Part shown: piece by piece, positions 33,078-41,370 of the stretch
How the letters are laid out: every line of letters starts with the position of its first letter
Position numbering within the stretch: position 1 is the stretch's first letter
DNA from: Anaerolineae bacterium
GTDB taxonomy: Bacteria; Chloroflexota; Anaerolineae; Promineifilales; Promineifilaceae
DNA length: 64,000 nt
Direction of reading: 5' to 3'
Assembly: GCA_028277515.1 (NCBI GenBank)
Contig: JANQGC010000231.1
Coordinates: forward strand, 1-64,000
Notes under the pieces: model-generated
Told to the model about the DNA's origin: nothing
What the model saw: the letters and a program-made list of their open reading frames with translations, nothing else
The model's database searches: none
Made by a program: the position numbers and the translations under genes

Positions 33078-33130
33078 GTAACCGAAATTTCCAAATTTCG
33101 CCCAATAGCGTGATTCGATCTCACGGTTGC
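33078..33130 (+). repeat. Two-hairpin GTAAC-ended element, copy A3 (stem-changed)
   Basis: From GTAACC to GGTTGC, 53 bp, with a perfect hairpin CGAAATTT-cc-AAATTTCG, a 10-nt spacer and a second hairpin CGTGA-ttcgatc-TCACG. The plan matches copies A1 and A2 but both stems differ in sequence. It ends 34 nt before the next gene. Confidence 0.7.
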
Positions 33131-33163
33131 AGAAAAACTTTCCGTTCAATAGGAGTTATACAA

Positions 33164-33913
33164 ATGTTTACAGCAAAATCATTTACAGAAGTCGAACGGC
33201 AGAATCGAGAAAACGATATCTCTTTACGCCAGGCCGCCCTGGCCGGTGGATTGAGCATCATTCTTATGGCTGCCCCGGCCGTCTTTGCCAATTTTTTGGT
33301 GATCGAAGGCGTTGTGGTTCCCGGAGATGCTGCAGCGACTGTTGCTAACGTCCAGGCCAACGAGATGCAATTTCGTTTAGGCATTATAAGTATTTTAGTG
33401 GTCATTATCCTGGATATCATAGCGGCCTGGGGCCTTTATGTCTTCTACAAACCGGCCAACAAGAGCCTTTCCTTATTAGCGGGTTGGTTCCGGCTGGCAT
33501 ATGCTGCTTTTTTTGGCGCAGCCATGTTCAATTTGCTGAACGCGTTGCGTTTGCTTAGCTTTATGCAATCAGATTTGACAAATCTTCAAGATTTGTCAAA
33601 TCAATTATTACTTTCCCTCAACGCCTTCAGCGATCAATGGGGATTAGGGCTGTCCATTTTTGGCCTGCACCTATTGCTGCTCGGTTATGTTGCCCTGAAG
33701 TCGAGCTATACACCCAGAATACTGGGCATCCTGGTCATTATCGCCGGGCTGGGGTATCCGATTGACAGCTTGGCCGGTCTCATGATTCCCGGAGCCGGGA
33801 TCTCCATCAGCATGTTAACCTTTTTTGGTGAGGCGTTCCTGGCCGTCTGGCTGGTCGTGAAGGGGCTGCGCAGCAAGTCCTGGGCACAACCGGCCCTCGA
33901 ATCCTTATCGTAA
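33164..33913 (+). CDS. DUF4386-family membrane protein
   Basis: 249 residues from the ATG at 33164 (AGGAG at an 8-nt gap); an in-frame ATG at 33110 lies within the repeat. Six to seven membrane helices are visible. The DUF4386 pattern is shown by QAALAGGLSIILMAAPAVFANFLVI at the N-terminus, VVIILDIIAAWGLYVFYKP, the LSLLAGWFRLAYAAFFGAAMF block and IFGLHLLLLGYVALKSSYTPRILGILVIIAGLGY. Function is unknown. It begins a run of closely spaced genes (oxidoreductase, methyltransferase) downstream of the MalT-like regulator. The direct repeat ATTTGACAAATC/AGATTTGTCAAAT inside the gene (33,570-33,602) encodes SDLTNLQDLSNQ and is a palindrome in DNA. Confidence 0.85.
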   Translation: MFTAKSFTEVERQNRENDISLRQAALAGGLSIILMAAPAVFANFLVIEGVVVPGDAAATVANVQANEMQFRLGIISILVVIILDIIAAWGLYVFYKPANKSLSLLAGWFRLAYAAFFGAAMFNLLNALRLLSFMQSDLTNLQDLSNQLLLSLNAFSDQWGLGLSIFGLHLLLLGYVALKSSYTPRILGILVIIAGLGYPIDSLAGLMIPGAGISISMLTFFGEAFLAVWLVVKGLRSKSWAQPALESLS

Positions 33914-33929
33914 CCATCATTTTCATGAC

Positions 33930-33947
33930 GCGAATACAAATTCGCGC
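33930..33947 (+). promoter_or_regulatory. Hairpin just upstream of the ribosome-binding site of the MDR gene
   Basis: GCGAAT-acaa-ATTCGC lies 20 nt before the ATG and directly before AAAAGGAG. The same layout occurs before the genes at 35,846 and 36,084. Confidence 0.45.
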
Positions 33948-33966
33948 TAACAAAAGGAGAATTATC

Positions 33967-34938
33967 ATGAAAGCAATTGTTTATTCAGAATATGGACCAC
34001 CCGAAGTCCTGCACATGCAAGTAGTGGAAACACCGGTTCCGCAGGCCAATGAAGTGCTCGTCAAGGTTCATGCCGCGAGCGTCACGGCGGTGGATATTAC
34101 CTTCCGCAGCGGTGAACCGTTTTTTTCCAGGCTATACAGCGGCCTTTTCAAGCCCAGGAATCCCATCTTAGGCTCTGAATTATCGGGCGTTGTGCAGGCC
34201 GTTGGCCAAGATGTCACATTGTTCAAGGTTGGCGACGCGGTATTAGCCTCAACCAAAGGGTCAAATGCCTATGCCGAGTATGTCTGCGTCGCTGAGGATG
34301 AAGCGATTGTCCATAAACCGGCCAATATGAGCTTCGCCGAAGCAGCAGCCCTCCCCGGTTCAGGCATCACTGCCCTGCCTTTCCTCCGCGACAACGGCCA
34401 GATTAAAAGCGGTGACAAGGTCCTGATCATTGGCGCTTCCGGCAACGTGGGATTGTCCGCCGTGCAGATTGCTAAATATTATGGCGCTGAGGTGACCGGA
34501 ATCGCCGGCACGGAAAAAATTGAATTGATTAAAGCGGTGGGTGTTGATAAAGCTATTGATTATAAAACAGAGGATTTCACCCGCAGCGGCGAGACCTATG
34601 ACATCATTTTTGATGCCGGCGGTAAAAGTTCCTTTGCCCAGTGCAAAGATTTGCTGAAGGAAGATGGCATATACCTGACAACGGTTCCCTCTCTGGGCAT
34701 ATTCTTGCAAATGGCGCGGACATCCCTCTTTGGCGGCCGAAAAAGAGGTCAGGTCGCTTTTACCGGCTTGCGTCCGGAAAGCGAGAAGAAGCAGGATCTG
34801 CTTTTCTTGAAAGAGTTGGTTGAAGCCGGGCAGTTGCGCACGATCATCGACGACTGCTATCTTCTTTCCGAGGCCGCCGAAGCGCACCGCCATGCTGAAA
34901 ACGGCCGAAAAAGAGGTAGTGTTATACTAACGGTGTAA
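33967..34938 (+). CDS. MDR-superfamily zinc-independent alcohol/quinone oxidoreductase
   Basis: 323 residues from the ATG at 33967 with AAGGAG upstream. The N-terminal GroES-like domain (MKAIVYSEYGPPEVLHMQVVETPVP, NPILGSELSGVVQAVGQDVT) and the Rossmann domain with its dinucleotide loop (DKVLIIGASGNVGLSAVQIAKYYGAEVTGIAG) are typical. The catalytic-zinc cysteine/histidine set and structural-zinc cysteines are absent, which places it with quinone oxidoreductases and reticulon-4-interacting-like reductases that use NAD(P)H to reduce quinones or enones. The end (EAAEAHRHAENGRKRGSVILTV) is the family's usual C-terminus. It is followed after 15 nt by a methyltransferase gene. Confidence 0.92.
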   Translation: MKAIVYSEYGPPEVLHMQVVETPVPQANEVLVKVHAASVTAVDITFRSGEPFFSRLYSGLFKPRNPILGSELSGVVQAVGQDVTLFKVGDAVLASTKGSNAYAEYVCVAEDEAIVHKPANMSFAEAAALPGSGITALPFLRDNGQIKSGDKVLIIGASGNVGLSAVQIAKYYGAEVTGIAGTEKIELIKAVGVDKAIDYKTEDFTRSGETYDIIFDAGGKSSFAQCKDLLKEDGIYLTTVPSLGIFLQMARTSLFGGRKRGQVAFTGLRPESEKKQDLLFLKELVEAGQLRTIIDDCYLLSEAAEAHRHAENGRKRGSVILTV

Positions 34939-34953
34939 TAAAAAGGAGAATTT

Positions 34954-35571
34954 ATGAGCCAATCAGAAAAATTTTGGGATAAGCGCGCTGTATCATTTGA
35001 TGCTGACGCCAGGCAAGATGAAGAGACGAAACTGGGCAGTGTCCAGAAAAGTAAAAAATATCTGAATGACAGTGATGTGGTATTAGATTACGGTTGCGCT
35101 TCAGGTATCAAGTCCCTGGCCCTGGCCGGTATGGTGCGCGAGGTTCATGGCGTTGACCTTTCGGCCGAAATGATCCGCCTCGCCCAAAAAAATGCGGCCG
35201 AACGGAGCATCAAAAACGTTCAATTCCAACAGGCTACTGTCATGGACCAGCGGTTGAAAACCGGATCATTCGACGCCGTCCTGGCTTTCAACGTTCTGCA
35301 TTTAGTGCCCGATGCGGGCCAGGATATTGAGAGAATCCACGAACTGCTTGTCTCTGGCGGTGTTTTTATATCGGAGACAGCCGCCCTGGGCCAAAGAAGT
35401 CGCTGGTTGGGTTTCGTTTTCCGCCTGCTCAGCAAAATCGGCATCGTTCCTGACGTGACAATGTATTCATTCTCGGAATTAGAAAACCTGGTTGCCATCA
35501 GGGGTTTTGAAATATTGGAAACGGCCGATATGGGAGACATGACCTACTATATTGCGGCCAGGAAATCCTAA
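34954..35571 (+). CDS. Class I SAM-dependent methyltransferase
   Basis: 205 residues; AAGGAG precedes the ATG. The SAM-binding motif I is DVVLDYGCASGIKSLAL, with the acidic motif II VHGVDLSAEMIRLA and motif post-II VQFQQATVM. The core motif NVLHLVPDAGQDIERIHELLVSGGVFI is typical of UbiE/Methyltransf_11-type enzymes. The glycine motif GCASG differs slightly from the usual GCGTG. The substrate is unknown; the oxidoreductase 15 nt upstream is presumably in the same transcript, so a shared small lipid or quinone-like substrate is possible. Confidence 0.88.
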   Translation: MSQSEKFWDKRAVSFDADARQDEETKLGSVQKSKKYLNDSDVVLDYGCASGIKSLALAGMVREVHGVDLSAEMIRLAQKNAAERSIKNVQFQQATVMDQRLKTGSFDAVLAFNVLHLVPDAGQDIERIHELLVSGGVFISETAALGQRSRWLGFVFRLLSKIGIVPDVTMYSFSELENLVAIRGFEILETADMGDMTYYIAARKS

Positions 35572-35772
35572 TGTCTTTGATGTGTTAAACTTCTTTGTCA
35601 AGGAGAAATTAAATTTTCAGATACGCATGCAGCGATTCAGCAGATCATTCCCACCAATAGGGATCATCTAAAAAATGTCCAAAATAACATTAGAATCAAC
35701 AAGCCTGCCACTAATCATTTTAACACTCCAATTAATACCTTAGGAGTATGACAGTAATACCCTTTTACTGCT

Positions 35773-35822
35773 ATCCTTTAATCAATCGTTGAAGGATTGG
35801 TCCGGAAACATCAAGTTTCCGG
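35773..35822 (+). promoter_or_regulatory. Two adjacent hairpins before the small membrane protein gene
   Basis: ATCCTTtaatcaatcgttgAAGGAT (35,774-35,798) is followed by the perfect CCGGAAAC-atcaa-GTTTCCGG (35,802-35,822), 24 nt before the ATG and directly before the ribosome-binding site. The second hairpin's arms recur at 36,045-36,063. The rest of the 274-bp gap from 35,572 is AT-rich with no gene seen. Confidence 0.5.
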
Positions 35823-35845
35823 TGTATGAAAAAGGAGAACGAACG

Positions 35846-36028
35846 ATGTCGAATGAAAAGCACGAATCGCAGAGTAGTGGTGTAAGCGGACTGGTATTTG
35901 TTGGCTGTTTGCTTCTGGGCCTGGCCTTGGGATTTTTAACGCAAAACATGGTCGTTGGTGTCATGGGTGGTTTGGGCGTGGGCTTTATCGCTATGGCCAT
36001 CGCCCGCTCTAGCACCGGGTCCTGGTAG
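35846..36028 (+). CDS. Small two-helix membrane protein
   Basis: 60 residues from the ATG at 35846 with AAGGAG at a good distance. A short polar N-terminus is followed by two membrane helices (VSGLVFVGCLLLGLALGFLT and VVGVMGGLGVGFIAMAIA) joined by a glycine-containing turn. No family is recognised; glycine-rich two-helix proteins of this size occur in many bacteria. It lies 55 nt before the acyltransferase gene and both are preceded by a matching GGAAAC/GTTTCC hairpin, suggesting common control. Confidence 0.75.
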   Translation: MSNEKHESQSSGVSGLVFVGCLLLGLALGFLTQNMVVGVMGGLGVGFIAMAIARSSTGSW

Positions 36029-36044
36029 AAAACAGAAATTTTCC

Positions 36045-36063
36045 CGGAAACGAGCCGTTTCCG
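36045..36063 (+). promoter_or_regulatory. GGAAAC/GTTTCC hairpin before the acyltransferase gene
   Basis: CGGAAAC-gagcc-GTTTCCG sits 20 nt before the ATG at 36084, directly before TAAGGAG. Its arms equal those of the hairpin at 35,803-35,821, but the loop differs. Confidence 0.5.
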
Positions 36064-36083
36064 AGAATATTAAGGAGTTTACA

Positions 36084-37277
36084 ATGGCGCAAATTAGTTT
36101 GAAAACAACGGATAAGCCGGCTCAAACTGGGCTGGCCAAAACTGCGTCTCGTTTATTCTTCATCGATCACCTGCGTGCCGCCCTGGTGATCCTGGTCGTT
36201 CTGCATCATATCGCCATCGTCTATGGCGAGGGCGTTTCTTTCTGGTACATTGATGTACCGCAAACCCCTACGCTGGGGACGTTGGCCATGGTGGTTTTCG
36301 TCCTGATGAACCAGGCCTGGTTCATGGGCGCGCTGTTCTTGCTGGCGGGCGCTTTCACCCCGGCATCCTTTGATCGCAAAGGCGCCGGCGCTTTCCTGAA
36401 AGGGCGGCTGGTTCGATTGGGCATTCCCCTGCTGATCTGGATCTTTTTACTCAACCCGCTTGCCAATATTGGGCTGTTCCTGGAGCCGGCGGTCTTAATG
36501 CCCATGCCACTGACGTGGGCCAATTTCCGGCAGGTTTATCCCGGCTTCATCGGGCTGGGTGTGGCCTGGTTTCTGGCTCTGCTGCTCATCTTTAGTATTG
36601 GCTATGCCGGATGGCGCCGACTGACCAGAGACGGGACGCCATCTGCTGACCAAGAATATGCCCCACCCACTTACCAGGCCATTGCCCTCTTTATTGTTGG
36701 GCTGGCGCTGGTTTCCTACCTGGTGCGGGCATTGATCCCGATCGGCCGATCGGTCCTGGACTTCCCTACCCTGGCCTATCTGCCCCAATACCTGAGCTTC
36801 TTCATTATTGGCGTATTGACCTACCGCCGCGATTGGCTGCGCACAGTCACAGACCGCATGGGCAAGATTGGCTTTGGCATCGCTTTAGGCGCGACGCTGC
36901 TGCTCTTCTGGCTACCTCTACTGGGCATCCTGGGCGGCACGATGCGCTTTTTGGGTAATGGAAGCTGGACTTCGGCCGTTTACGCACTGTGGGACAGCGC
37001 TTTCGCCGTGGGACTGGTCCTGGCTTCGATCACCTTCTTCCGCCGTTACTTTAATGGGCAGAGCAAGTTGGGCAGTTTTCTCGCCCAACAGAGCTACGCT
37101 GTTTATGTGATCCACAGCCCGATCATCGTCTTCCTGGGCTACCTGCTGTACCTTCTCTGGGGTGGAGCCTTGGGACCGGTACTCAAATTCACTGTGGCCA
37201 CCCTGATCATGGTTCCGGTCTGTTTTGTCATTGCATACGGGTTGCGCAAGATTCCGGGTGTTTCTAAGGTGTTGTAA
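36084..37277 (+). CDS. Acyltransferase 3 family membrane protein
   Basis: 397 residues from the ATG at 36084 (AAGGAG upstream). About ten membrane helices are present. The family block begins RLFFIDHLRAALVILVVLHHIAIVYG, with the conserved His pair and Arg of Acyl_transf_3 enzymes; FVLMNQAWFMGALFLLAGAF and the later LAQQSYAVYVIHSPIIVFLGYLL are further typical parts. These proteins move acetyl, succinyl or other acyl groups from the cytoplasm to sugars or lipids outside the membrane (OafA- or OpgC-like). The target here is unknown. It is the last gene of the run that starts at 35,846. Confidence 0.9.
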   Translation: MAQISLKTTDKPAQTGLAKTASRLFFIDHLRAALVILVVLHHIAIVYGEGVSFWYIDVPQTPTLGTLAMVVFVLMNQAWFMGALFLLAGAFTPASFDRKGAGAFLKGRLVRLGIPLLIWIFLLNPLANIGLFLEPAVLMPMPLTWANFRQVYPGFIGLGVAWFLALLLIFSIGYAGWRRLTRDGTPSADQEYAPPTYQAIALFIVGLALVSYLVRALIPIGRSVLDFPTLAYLPQYLSFFIIGVLTYRRDWLRTVTDRMGKIGFGIALGATLLLFWLPLLGILGGTMRFLGNGSWTSAVYALWDSAFAVGLVLASITFFRRYFNGQSKLGSFLAQQSYAVYVIHSPIIVFLGYLLYLLWGGALGPVLKFTVATLIMVPVCFVIAYGLRKIPGVSKVL

Positions 37278-37307
37278 AGCGAGGCCGACTTTTCCCAGGT
37301 TAGAGAA

Positions 37308-37583
37308 ATGACAGAGGCAGACCAGATGCAGCCATTCAGGCCAGGACTATCCCTATACAGGCCGGCGACCTATCGCATTCAAGTGCCGGGTCACCTGGAC
37401 GAAAGCTGGCAGGAGGGGGATGGACAGATGGTGTTGACGGCCGAATTAGACAGCCAAGGCCGACCGGTTACCACGCTGACCGGAGATCTGGACCAGGCCG
37501 CACTGCATGGTCTACTGCGCCGCTTGTATTCCCTGGGTTTGCCTTTGATCTCGGTTAATTTATCTGAGGGTGGGGATGATTAG
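37308..37583 (+). CDS. Small conserved protein of a type common in Chloroflexota
   Basis: 91 residues. The arrangement YRIQVPGHLDESWQEGDGQMVLTAE, then VTTLTGDLDQAALHGLLRRLYSLGLPLISVN, matches a widespread family of small cytoplasmic proteins without an assigned function that I recall from Chloroflexota and actinobacterial genomes. No signal or membrane segment is seen. It overlaps the stop of the convergent gene at 37,580 by 4 nt. The start might instead be the ATG at 37,326 (before QPFRPG); no clear ribosome-binding site supports either. Confidence 0.72.
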   Translation: MTEADQMQPFRPGLSLYRPATYRIQVPGHLDESWQEGDGQMVLTAELDSQGRPVTTLTGDLDQAALHGLLRRLYSLGLPLISVNLSEGGDD

Positions 37584-37786
37584 CGGCTGATCTCCCCCTC
37601 CACTTCCAACTGCAAGGGTGTTCCGGGAGGATTATCATCGTAATCCGTTAAATCTTCCAAAACAAGACGGATATGCAGCGGTTTATCACCCGGATTCCTG
37701 GCCAGGTGGGCGATCAATGTCTCATCGGCTTTAATGCCGAATGTTTTTAACAGTTTCCGAATATCTTTGCGGCTATTTTCATTCAT
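37580..37786 (-). CDS. Small protein of unknown function with a leaderless start
   Basis: 68 residues from the ATG at 37786 (MNENSRKDIRKLLKTFGIKA, then ADETLIAHLARNPGDKPLHIRLVLEDLTD). The fold is not recognised; the second half looks like a beta-rich domain (PLHIRLVLEDL, PLQLEVEG). The frame extends upstream to 37951, but the sequence before 37786 is not protein-like and includes a clear promoter, so the short form is preferred. The gene converges on the 91-residue gene with a 4-nt overlap. Confidence 0.6.
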   Translation of the reverse strand: MNENSRKDIRKLLKTFGIKADETLIAHLARNPGDKPLHIRLVLEDLTDYDDNPPGTPLQLEVEGEISR

Positions 37787-37821
37787 GGACGCACTATACA
37801 ATCTTATGCTGATATTTACAA
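37787..37821 (-). promoter_or_regulatory. Promoter of the small minus-strand gene; -10 box 6 nt before ATG
   Basis: On the minus strand: TTGTAA (37816-37821), a 17-nt spacer, TATAGT (37793-37798), GCGTCC, ATG. The layout predicts a leaderless mRNA. Confidence 0.6.
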
Positions 37822-37998
37822 CCCACCGGCCACCCCTGGGTGTGGTTACAAATTGTTTAAAACCGGAGGGTTCGACCGGGTCGGCCGGCGCGGCGTGATG
37901 GTGACCGTATCCATAACCTGCCCACCGCGCCAGCTCACCCTTCACAGCCAAACGGCGTCTTGCCGGGCGGGATGGCTAGTTCAGGGTTTCCGGTAAGA

Positions 37999-38260
37999 CT
38001 TTGCCCCGCCGGCTTGTGCTGAGCCGGCCGAAGTATCCCGCCACTACGACAATGATCGAGGCATTGGAGAGATCGAATTTCATGTCAACTCAAATCATAC
38101 ACAAAAAATAACTACAACCGCCAACTACCTGGGACAGAGGCTCATGTGGGTCGATCCGATCCTCGATGCCGGAGGCGCATTCGATCCGGATGGCTTGGTC
38201 AAGACAATCCTGGAGAATAGACGTGCGCACAAGTTTGGGGTCTGCTTAATAATGAGTTAA
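37999..38260 (+). pseudogene. Possible coding remnant in the 554-bp gap
   Basis: A frame of about 85 codons without an early start codon runs to TAA at 38258-38260 and has protein-like stretches (RGIGEIEFHVNS; LMWVDPILDAGGAFDPDGLV). I do not recognise a family. It may be the end of a decayed gene or chance. The part before it contains a GCCGGCTTGTGCTGAGCCGGC imperfect palindrome (38,008-38,030). Confidence 0.25.
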
Positions 38261-38340
38261 TCAAATTGACGATCAGTGCAAGTTCCCAGCATTGTGGTAA
38301 TATTTGTTAACTCACTAAACAAAAAAAGGAAAAAATAACA

Positions 38341-38838
38341 ATGAGTGACTTAATCGTATTGGCATTTGATAACGAAGCGGGCGCATTTCAGATGCGTGAT
38401 AAACTGCTTCAAATGCAAAAAGAGCAGTTAATCACCCTATCTGACGCGGCTATCGTCACGCGCAAGCCAGATGGCAAGCCTAAGGTGAAACAGTTGCACA
38501 GCCTGGTTGGTGCCGGCGCGCTTGGTGGTGCCTTTTGGGGTATGTTGATCGGCCTGCTTTTCTTTGCTCCCTGGCTGGGCCTGGCCGCAGGCGCCTTAGG
38601 TGGCGCGTTAGGCGGCAAGTTCACCGATATTGGTGTGGACGATAAGTTCATTAAGGAAGTTGGCGAACAGATTGAACCTGGCCATTCCGCCCTGTTTCTG
38701 CTCGTTGAGAAATCAACCCCCGACAAGGTCCTGCCGGAACTGAAATCCTTCAACGCCACCGTTATGCAAACCTCGCTCTCTAATGAGGATGAGGCCAAGC
38801 TGCGTGAAGCCTTTGGCGTCCATGAAGAGGCAGAATAA
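38341..38838 (+). CDS. DUF1269-family protein
   Basis: 165 residues; AAGGAAAAAA precedes the ATG. The family pattern is clear: MSDLIVLAFDNEAGAFQMRDKLLQMQKE (a small alpha/beta unit), LSDAAIVTRKPDGKPKVKQ, then a glycine/alanine-rich hairpin that can enter a membrane (LVGAGALGGAFWGMLIGLLFFAPWLGLAAGALGGALGG), then IGVDDKFIKEVGEQIEPGHSALFLLV. DUF1269 proteins are widespread in bacteria, often induced by stress, and have no assigned role. It is a single-gene unit with its own terminator. Confidence 0.92.
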   Translation: MSDLIVLAFDNEAGAFQMRDKLLQMQKEQLITLSDAAIVTRKPDGKPKVKQLHSLVGAGALGGAFWGMLIGLLFFAPWLGLAAGALGGALGGKFTDIGVDDKFIKEVGEQIEPGHSALFLLVEKSTPDKVLPELKSFNATVMQTSLSNEDEAKLREAFGVHEEAE

Positions 38839-38887
38839 GAACGTTTGCTTCATGTAAACTGTTTGCTATTGATGACAAACTTAAAAG

Positions 38888-38920
38888 GCCGGTAAAGGGC
38901 ATGCCCTTTACCGGCTTTTT
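38888..38920 (+). terminator. Perfect rho-independent terminator after the DUF1269 gene
   Basis: GCCGGTAAAGGGC-at-GCCCTTTACCGGC followed by TTTTT. Confidence 0.92.
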
Positions 38921-39050
38921 GCTTTCTGAGTGGACAGTGGATTCACTCCTAAAGTTAGCTTTTGGAGAATCCGTGCAATCCACATTAGTTGTCTCATTGT
39001 AGAGTGGTTTGTAGAATTTAATCAATAACATAATTGTGAGGAGATTGATT

Positions 39051-39833
39051 ATGGTTCTGCTGGACATGCTTCCGATTTGGGGCGTCTATTTAGTAACGGT
39101 AGCCGTGCTGCTTATTCTATCCGAAATAGGTTTTCGCATTGGCATGCGTATTCAAGAGCGAGACTCTGATGGAGAAGGAGCGCCGATTACCAGTACTGTT
39201 GTCGGGGGAATGCTGGCTTTATTGGCATTCCTCCTGGCTTTTGCTATTGGAATTGTCATTGAGCAGCACAACACGCGTAAGGGTATGGTAACAACCGAAG
39301 CCAATGCTGTAGGCACTGCCTTTCTCCGAGCCGGGTTTCTTGAAGAGCCTGATCTGAGCACATCTAGGGAGCTGTTACGCGAATATGTCGATATACGCCT
39401 GGCAGCCGCGGCTGATTCTACGCTGCTTGATGATGTTGTCATCCGTTCCGAAGAAATACATCTCCAATTATGGTCGATCATTGAGGAAAATGTCCGGCGG
39501 GGAAATGATTCAGATATTATGGGTTTGTATATCGAGTCAGTCAATGAGGTGATCGACGTGCATACGCTGAGGCTGCGGGCGGTTGATCTTCGCCTACCTC
39601 AGTTAATGGGCATATTGCTTTATGCCGCTATGATGTTGAGCTTTTTGCTCATAGGTGTTGTCAACAGCTCCGATGGCAAACGTGATTTTGCGGCCATCCT
39701 GCTCTTCACCTTGGCATTTGTAGCGGTGACGATAATCATCGTTGATCTGGACCGGCCGCAACAAGGGCTGATTAATGTGAGCCAGGCAGCGCTCACAGAA
39801 TTGCAGCAGCAGATGGCAACGTTTGGTTCATAA
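39051..39833 (+). CDS. DUF4239/bestrophin-like membrane protein
   Basis: 260 residues from the ATG at 39051 (GAGGAGA at a 7-nt gap). Two N-terminal membrane helices (GVYLVTVAVLLILSEIGFRIG and TVVGGMLALLAFLLAFAIGIVI), a cytoplasmic helical middle (EANAVGTAFLRAGFLEEPDLSTSRELLREYVDIRL) and two C-terminal helices (LPQLMGILLYAAMMLSFLLIGV, DFAAILLFTLAFVAVTIIIVDL) match the DUF4239 plan. The conserved EANAV..AFLRA.FL block is the family's best signature. A bestrophin-like channel has been proposed for the family by structure; function is not established. It forms a single-gene unit. Confidence 0.85.
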   Translation: MVLLDMLPIWGVYLVTVAVLLILSEIGFRIGMRIQERDSDGEGAPITSTVVGGMLALLAFLLAFAIGIVIEQHNTRKGMVTTEANAVGTAFLRAGFLEEPDLSTSRELLREYVDIRLAAAADSTLLDDVVIRSEEIHLQLWSIIEENVRRGNDSDIMGLYIESVNEVIDVHTLRLRAVDLRLPQLMGILLYAAMMLSFLLIGVVNSSDGKRDFAAILLFTLAFVAVTIIIVDLDRPQQGLINVSQAALTELQQQMATFGS

Positions 39834-39845
39834 GCCTAATCATAT

Positions 39846-39965
39846 GAAAAAGAAACCCGGGTTTCTAGCTATCCGAGAGTTTAGAAAAAGGACGCGGACA
39901 AGAGCGGATTTACGCCGATAAAAATAAAAAATTCAGCGTCATCAGCGTGAATCAGCGTCAATTTA
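39846..39965. repeat. Dispersed repeat region with a perfect 16-bp palindrome
   Basis: AGAAACCCGGGTTTCT (39,850-39,865) is a perfect palindrome; the following ~100 bp contain ACGCGGACAAGAGCGGATTT and TCAGCGTCATCAGCGTGAAT, repeat words of a kind scattered through many bacterial intergenic regions. No gene is seen in 39,834-40,050. Confidence 0.5.
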
Positions 39966-40050
39966 ATCTTCCCTTTGTAAAAGTGTCGGGTTACTAGACC
40001 GGGTTTCAAGAATTATGATCTAAGATCATGTGGTTGATACGCGAGCCTAT

Positions 40051-41118
40051 TTAACCCGCCACGCTTTTTACTTCCGACTCTTTGGCCTTCACCGAACCAG
40101 ACAAAAGGCTATAGTTGACCCCCGTTAGTTCTTCCGAAACATCCCACAATTTGCGTGCGTCCCAGATGTTGTGCGCATTGAAACTGGCCTGCACCTTGAC
40201 CGGGTAGCCCCTAAATTCTCCCCTACCATCTGGACCGTAATAATCCCCCCCATGCGCTTGCGGATCGACGGCCGCACGCAGCGTGGTTAAGGCGGCAATT
40301 TCCGGATCGGCCAATACAAATTCGGCCAGGGGCAGCAGCGGCTTTACATACCATTCGTCCATCATATGGCCAGCCAGGTTGGTCAAGGTTACGCCGGGAT
40401 GGGAGGCGACTGCCATGACATCGGCGTCAATAGCCTCAAAGCGGCGCTGTAGCTCGAAGGTGAACAGCAGGTTGGCCAGTTTAGATTGGTTATAGGCATC
40501 CTGACGATCATAATCCTGGCTATCCTCGGACATCAAATTGTTGAAGTCGATACTACCCCCGCGGTGGGCGTTACTGCTGACGTTGACCACGCGTGCTCCG
40601 GGTGTGTCTAGCAGGCGGTCGATCAACAAACCGGTCAGCGCGAAATGGCCCAGATGGTTGACGCCAAACTGCCGCTCAAAACCATCCTCGGTCTGGCCAT
40701 AAGGGACCATCATGATCCCGGCATTGTTGACCAGGATGTCCAACCGGTCATAGTTGGCTTTGAAATCGGCCGCGAACTGGCGCACCGAATCCAGGCTGTC
40801 CAGGTCCAGCTTCATGATCTCCACCGCCGCATCAGGCACCTCAGCCTCGATATAAGCTAATGCTGCTTCGGCTTTCTCCATGCTGCGACAAGCCATGATC
40901 GTTCTGGCCCCATTGGCCGCAAATTCCCTGGTTGCTTCAAAACCGATGCCGCTGTTAGCCCCGGTGACGATTACCACTTTGCCGGTCAGATCGGGGACAT
41001 CGGCCGCTGTCCATTTATCGGCCGGTTCTGAATCGCCGTTCTGCGAATTGATCACTTTATAAATGCCGATGCCGGCCAGGACGGTGGCCGCCCCGCCGAT
41101 TAATAATTTCTTGTTCAT
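40051..41118 (-). CDS. Short-chain dehydrogenase with N-terminal membrane anchor (paralogue 1)
   Basis: 355 residues from the ATG at 41118. The N-terminus MNKKLLIGGAATVLAGIGIY is a membrane anchor or uncleaved signal not found in the two paralogues. The classical SDR core follows: cofactor loop VTGANSGIGFEATREFAANGA, NNAG, the catalytic Ser in VVNVSSNAHRGG, and Tyr-Lys in YNQSKLANLLFTFELQRRF. The substrate region and C-terminus resemble retinol dehydrogenase/protochlorophyllide-reductase-like SDRs. It uses NAD(P)(H); the substrate is unknown. Its two paralogues (42,746 and 43,869) share the N-terminal WT..DIPDLTGKV-type block, so the group probably arose by local duplication. Confidence 0.88.
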   Translation of the reverse strand: MNKKLLIGGAATVLAGIGIYKVINSQNGDSEPADKWTAADVPDLTGKVVIVTGANSGIGFEATREFAANGARTIMACRSMEKAEAALAYIEAEVPDAAVEIMKLDLDSLDSVRQFAADFKANYDRLDILVNNAGIMMVPYGQTEDGFERQFGVNHLGHFALTGLLIDRLLDTPGARVVNVSSNAHRGGSIDFNNLMSEDSQDYDRQDAYNQSKLANLLFTFELQRRFEAIDADVMAVASHPGVTLTNLAGHMMDEWYVKPLLPLAEFVLADPEIAALTTLRAAVDPQAHGGDYYGPDGRGEFRGYPVKVQASFNAHNIWDARKLWDVSEELTGVNYSLLSGSVKAKESEVKSVAG

Positions 41119-41370
41119 GAGATTTTCCCTTTTGTTCTGATCGGGTGCGATCAAAACCCATTGTTTTTAAGTTGTTTGTGCTCCTCCCTGGGCTATCTTT
41201 AGGTGAGCCTGCGCACGACTCTTTCTCATTATAACCAGGGTTTCAGAGGTGTTCCTAAAATTTTAATCTGCAATCAAAGAACAATACATGGTTCTGCGGC
41301 CGTAGCCAGGACCTGGTGTATGTAGCGCGATTTGTGTAATATGCAAAGGACACGCTGATCGGGTTACAGG

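Noticed and set aside
38008..38030. GCCGGCTTGTGCTGAGCCGGC as a transcription terminator
   Set aside because: The stem is imperfect and no T-tract follows.
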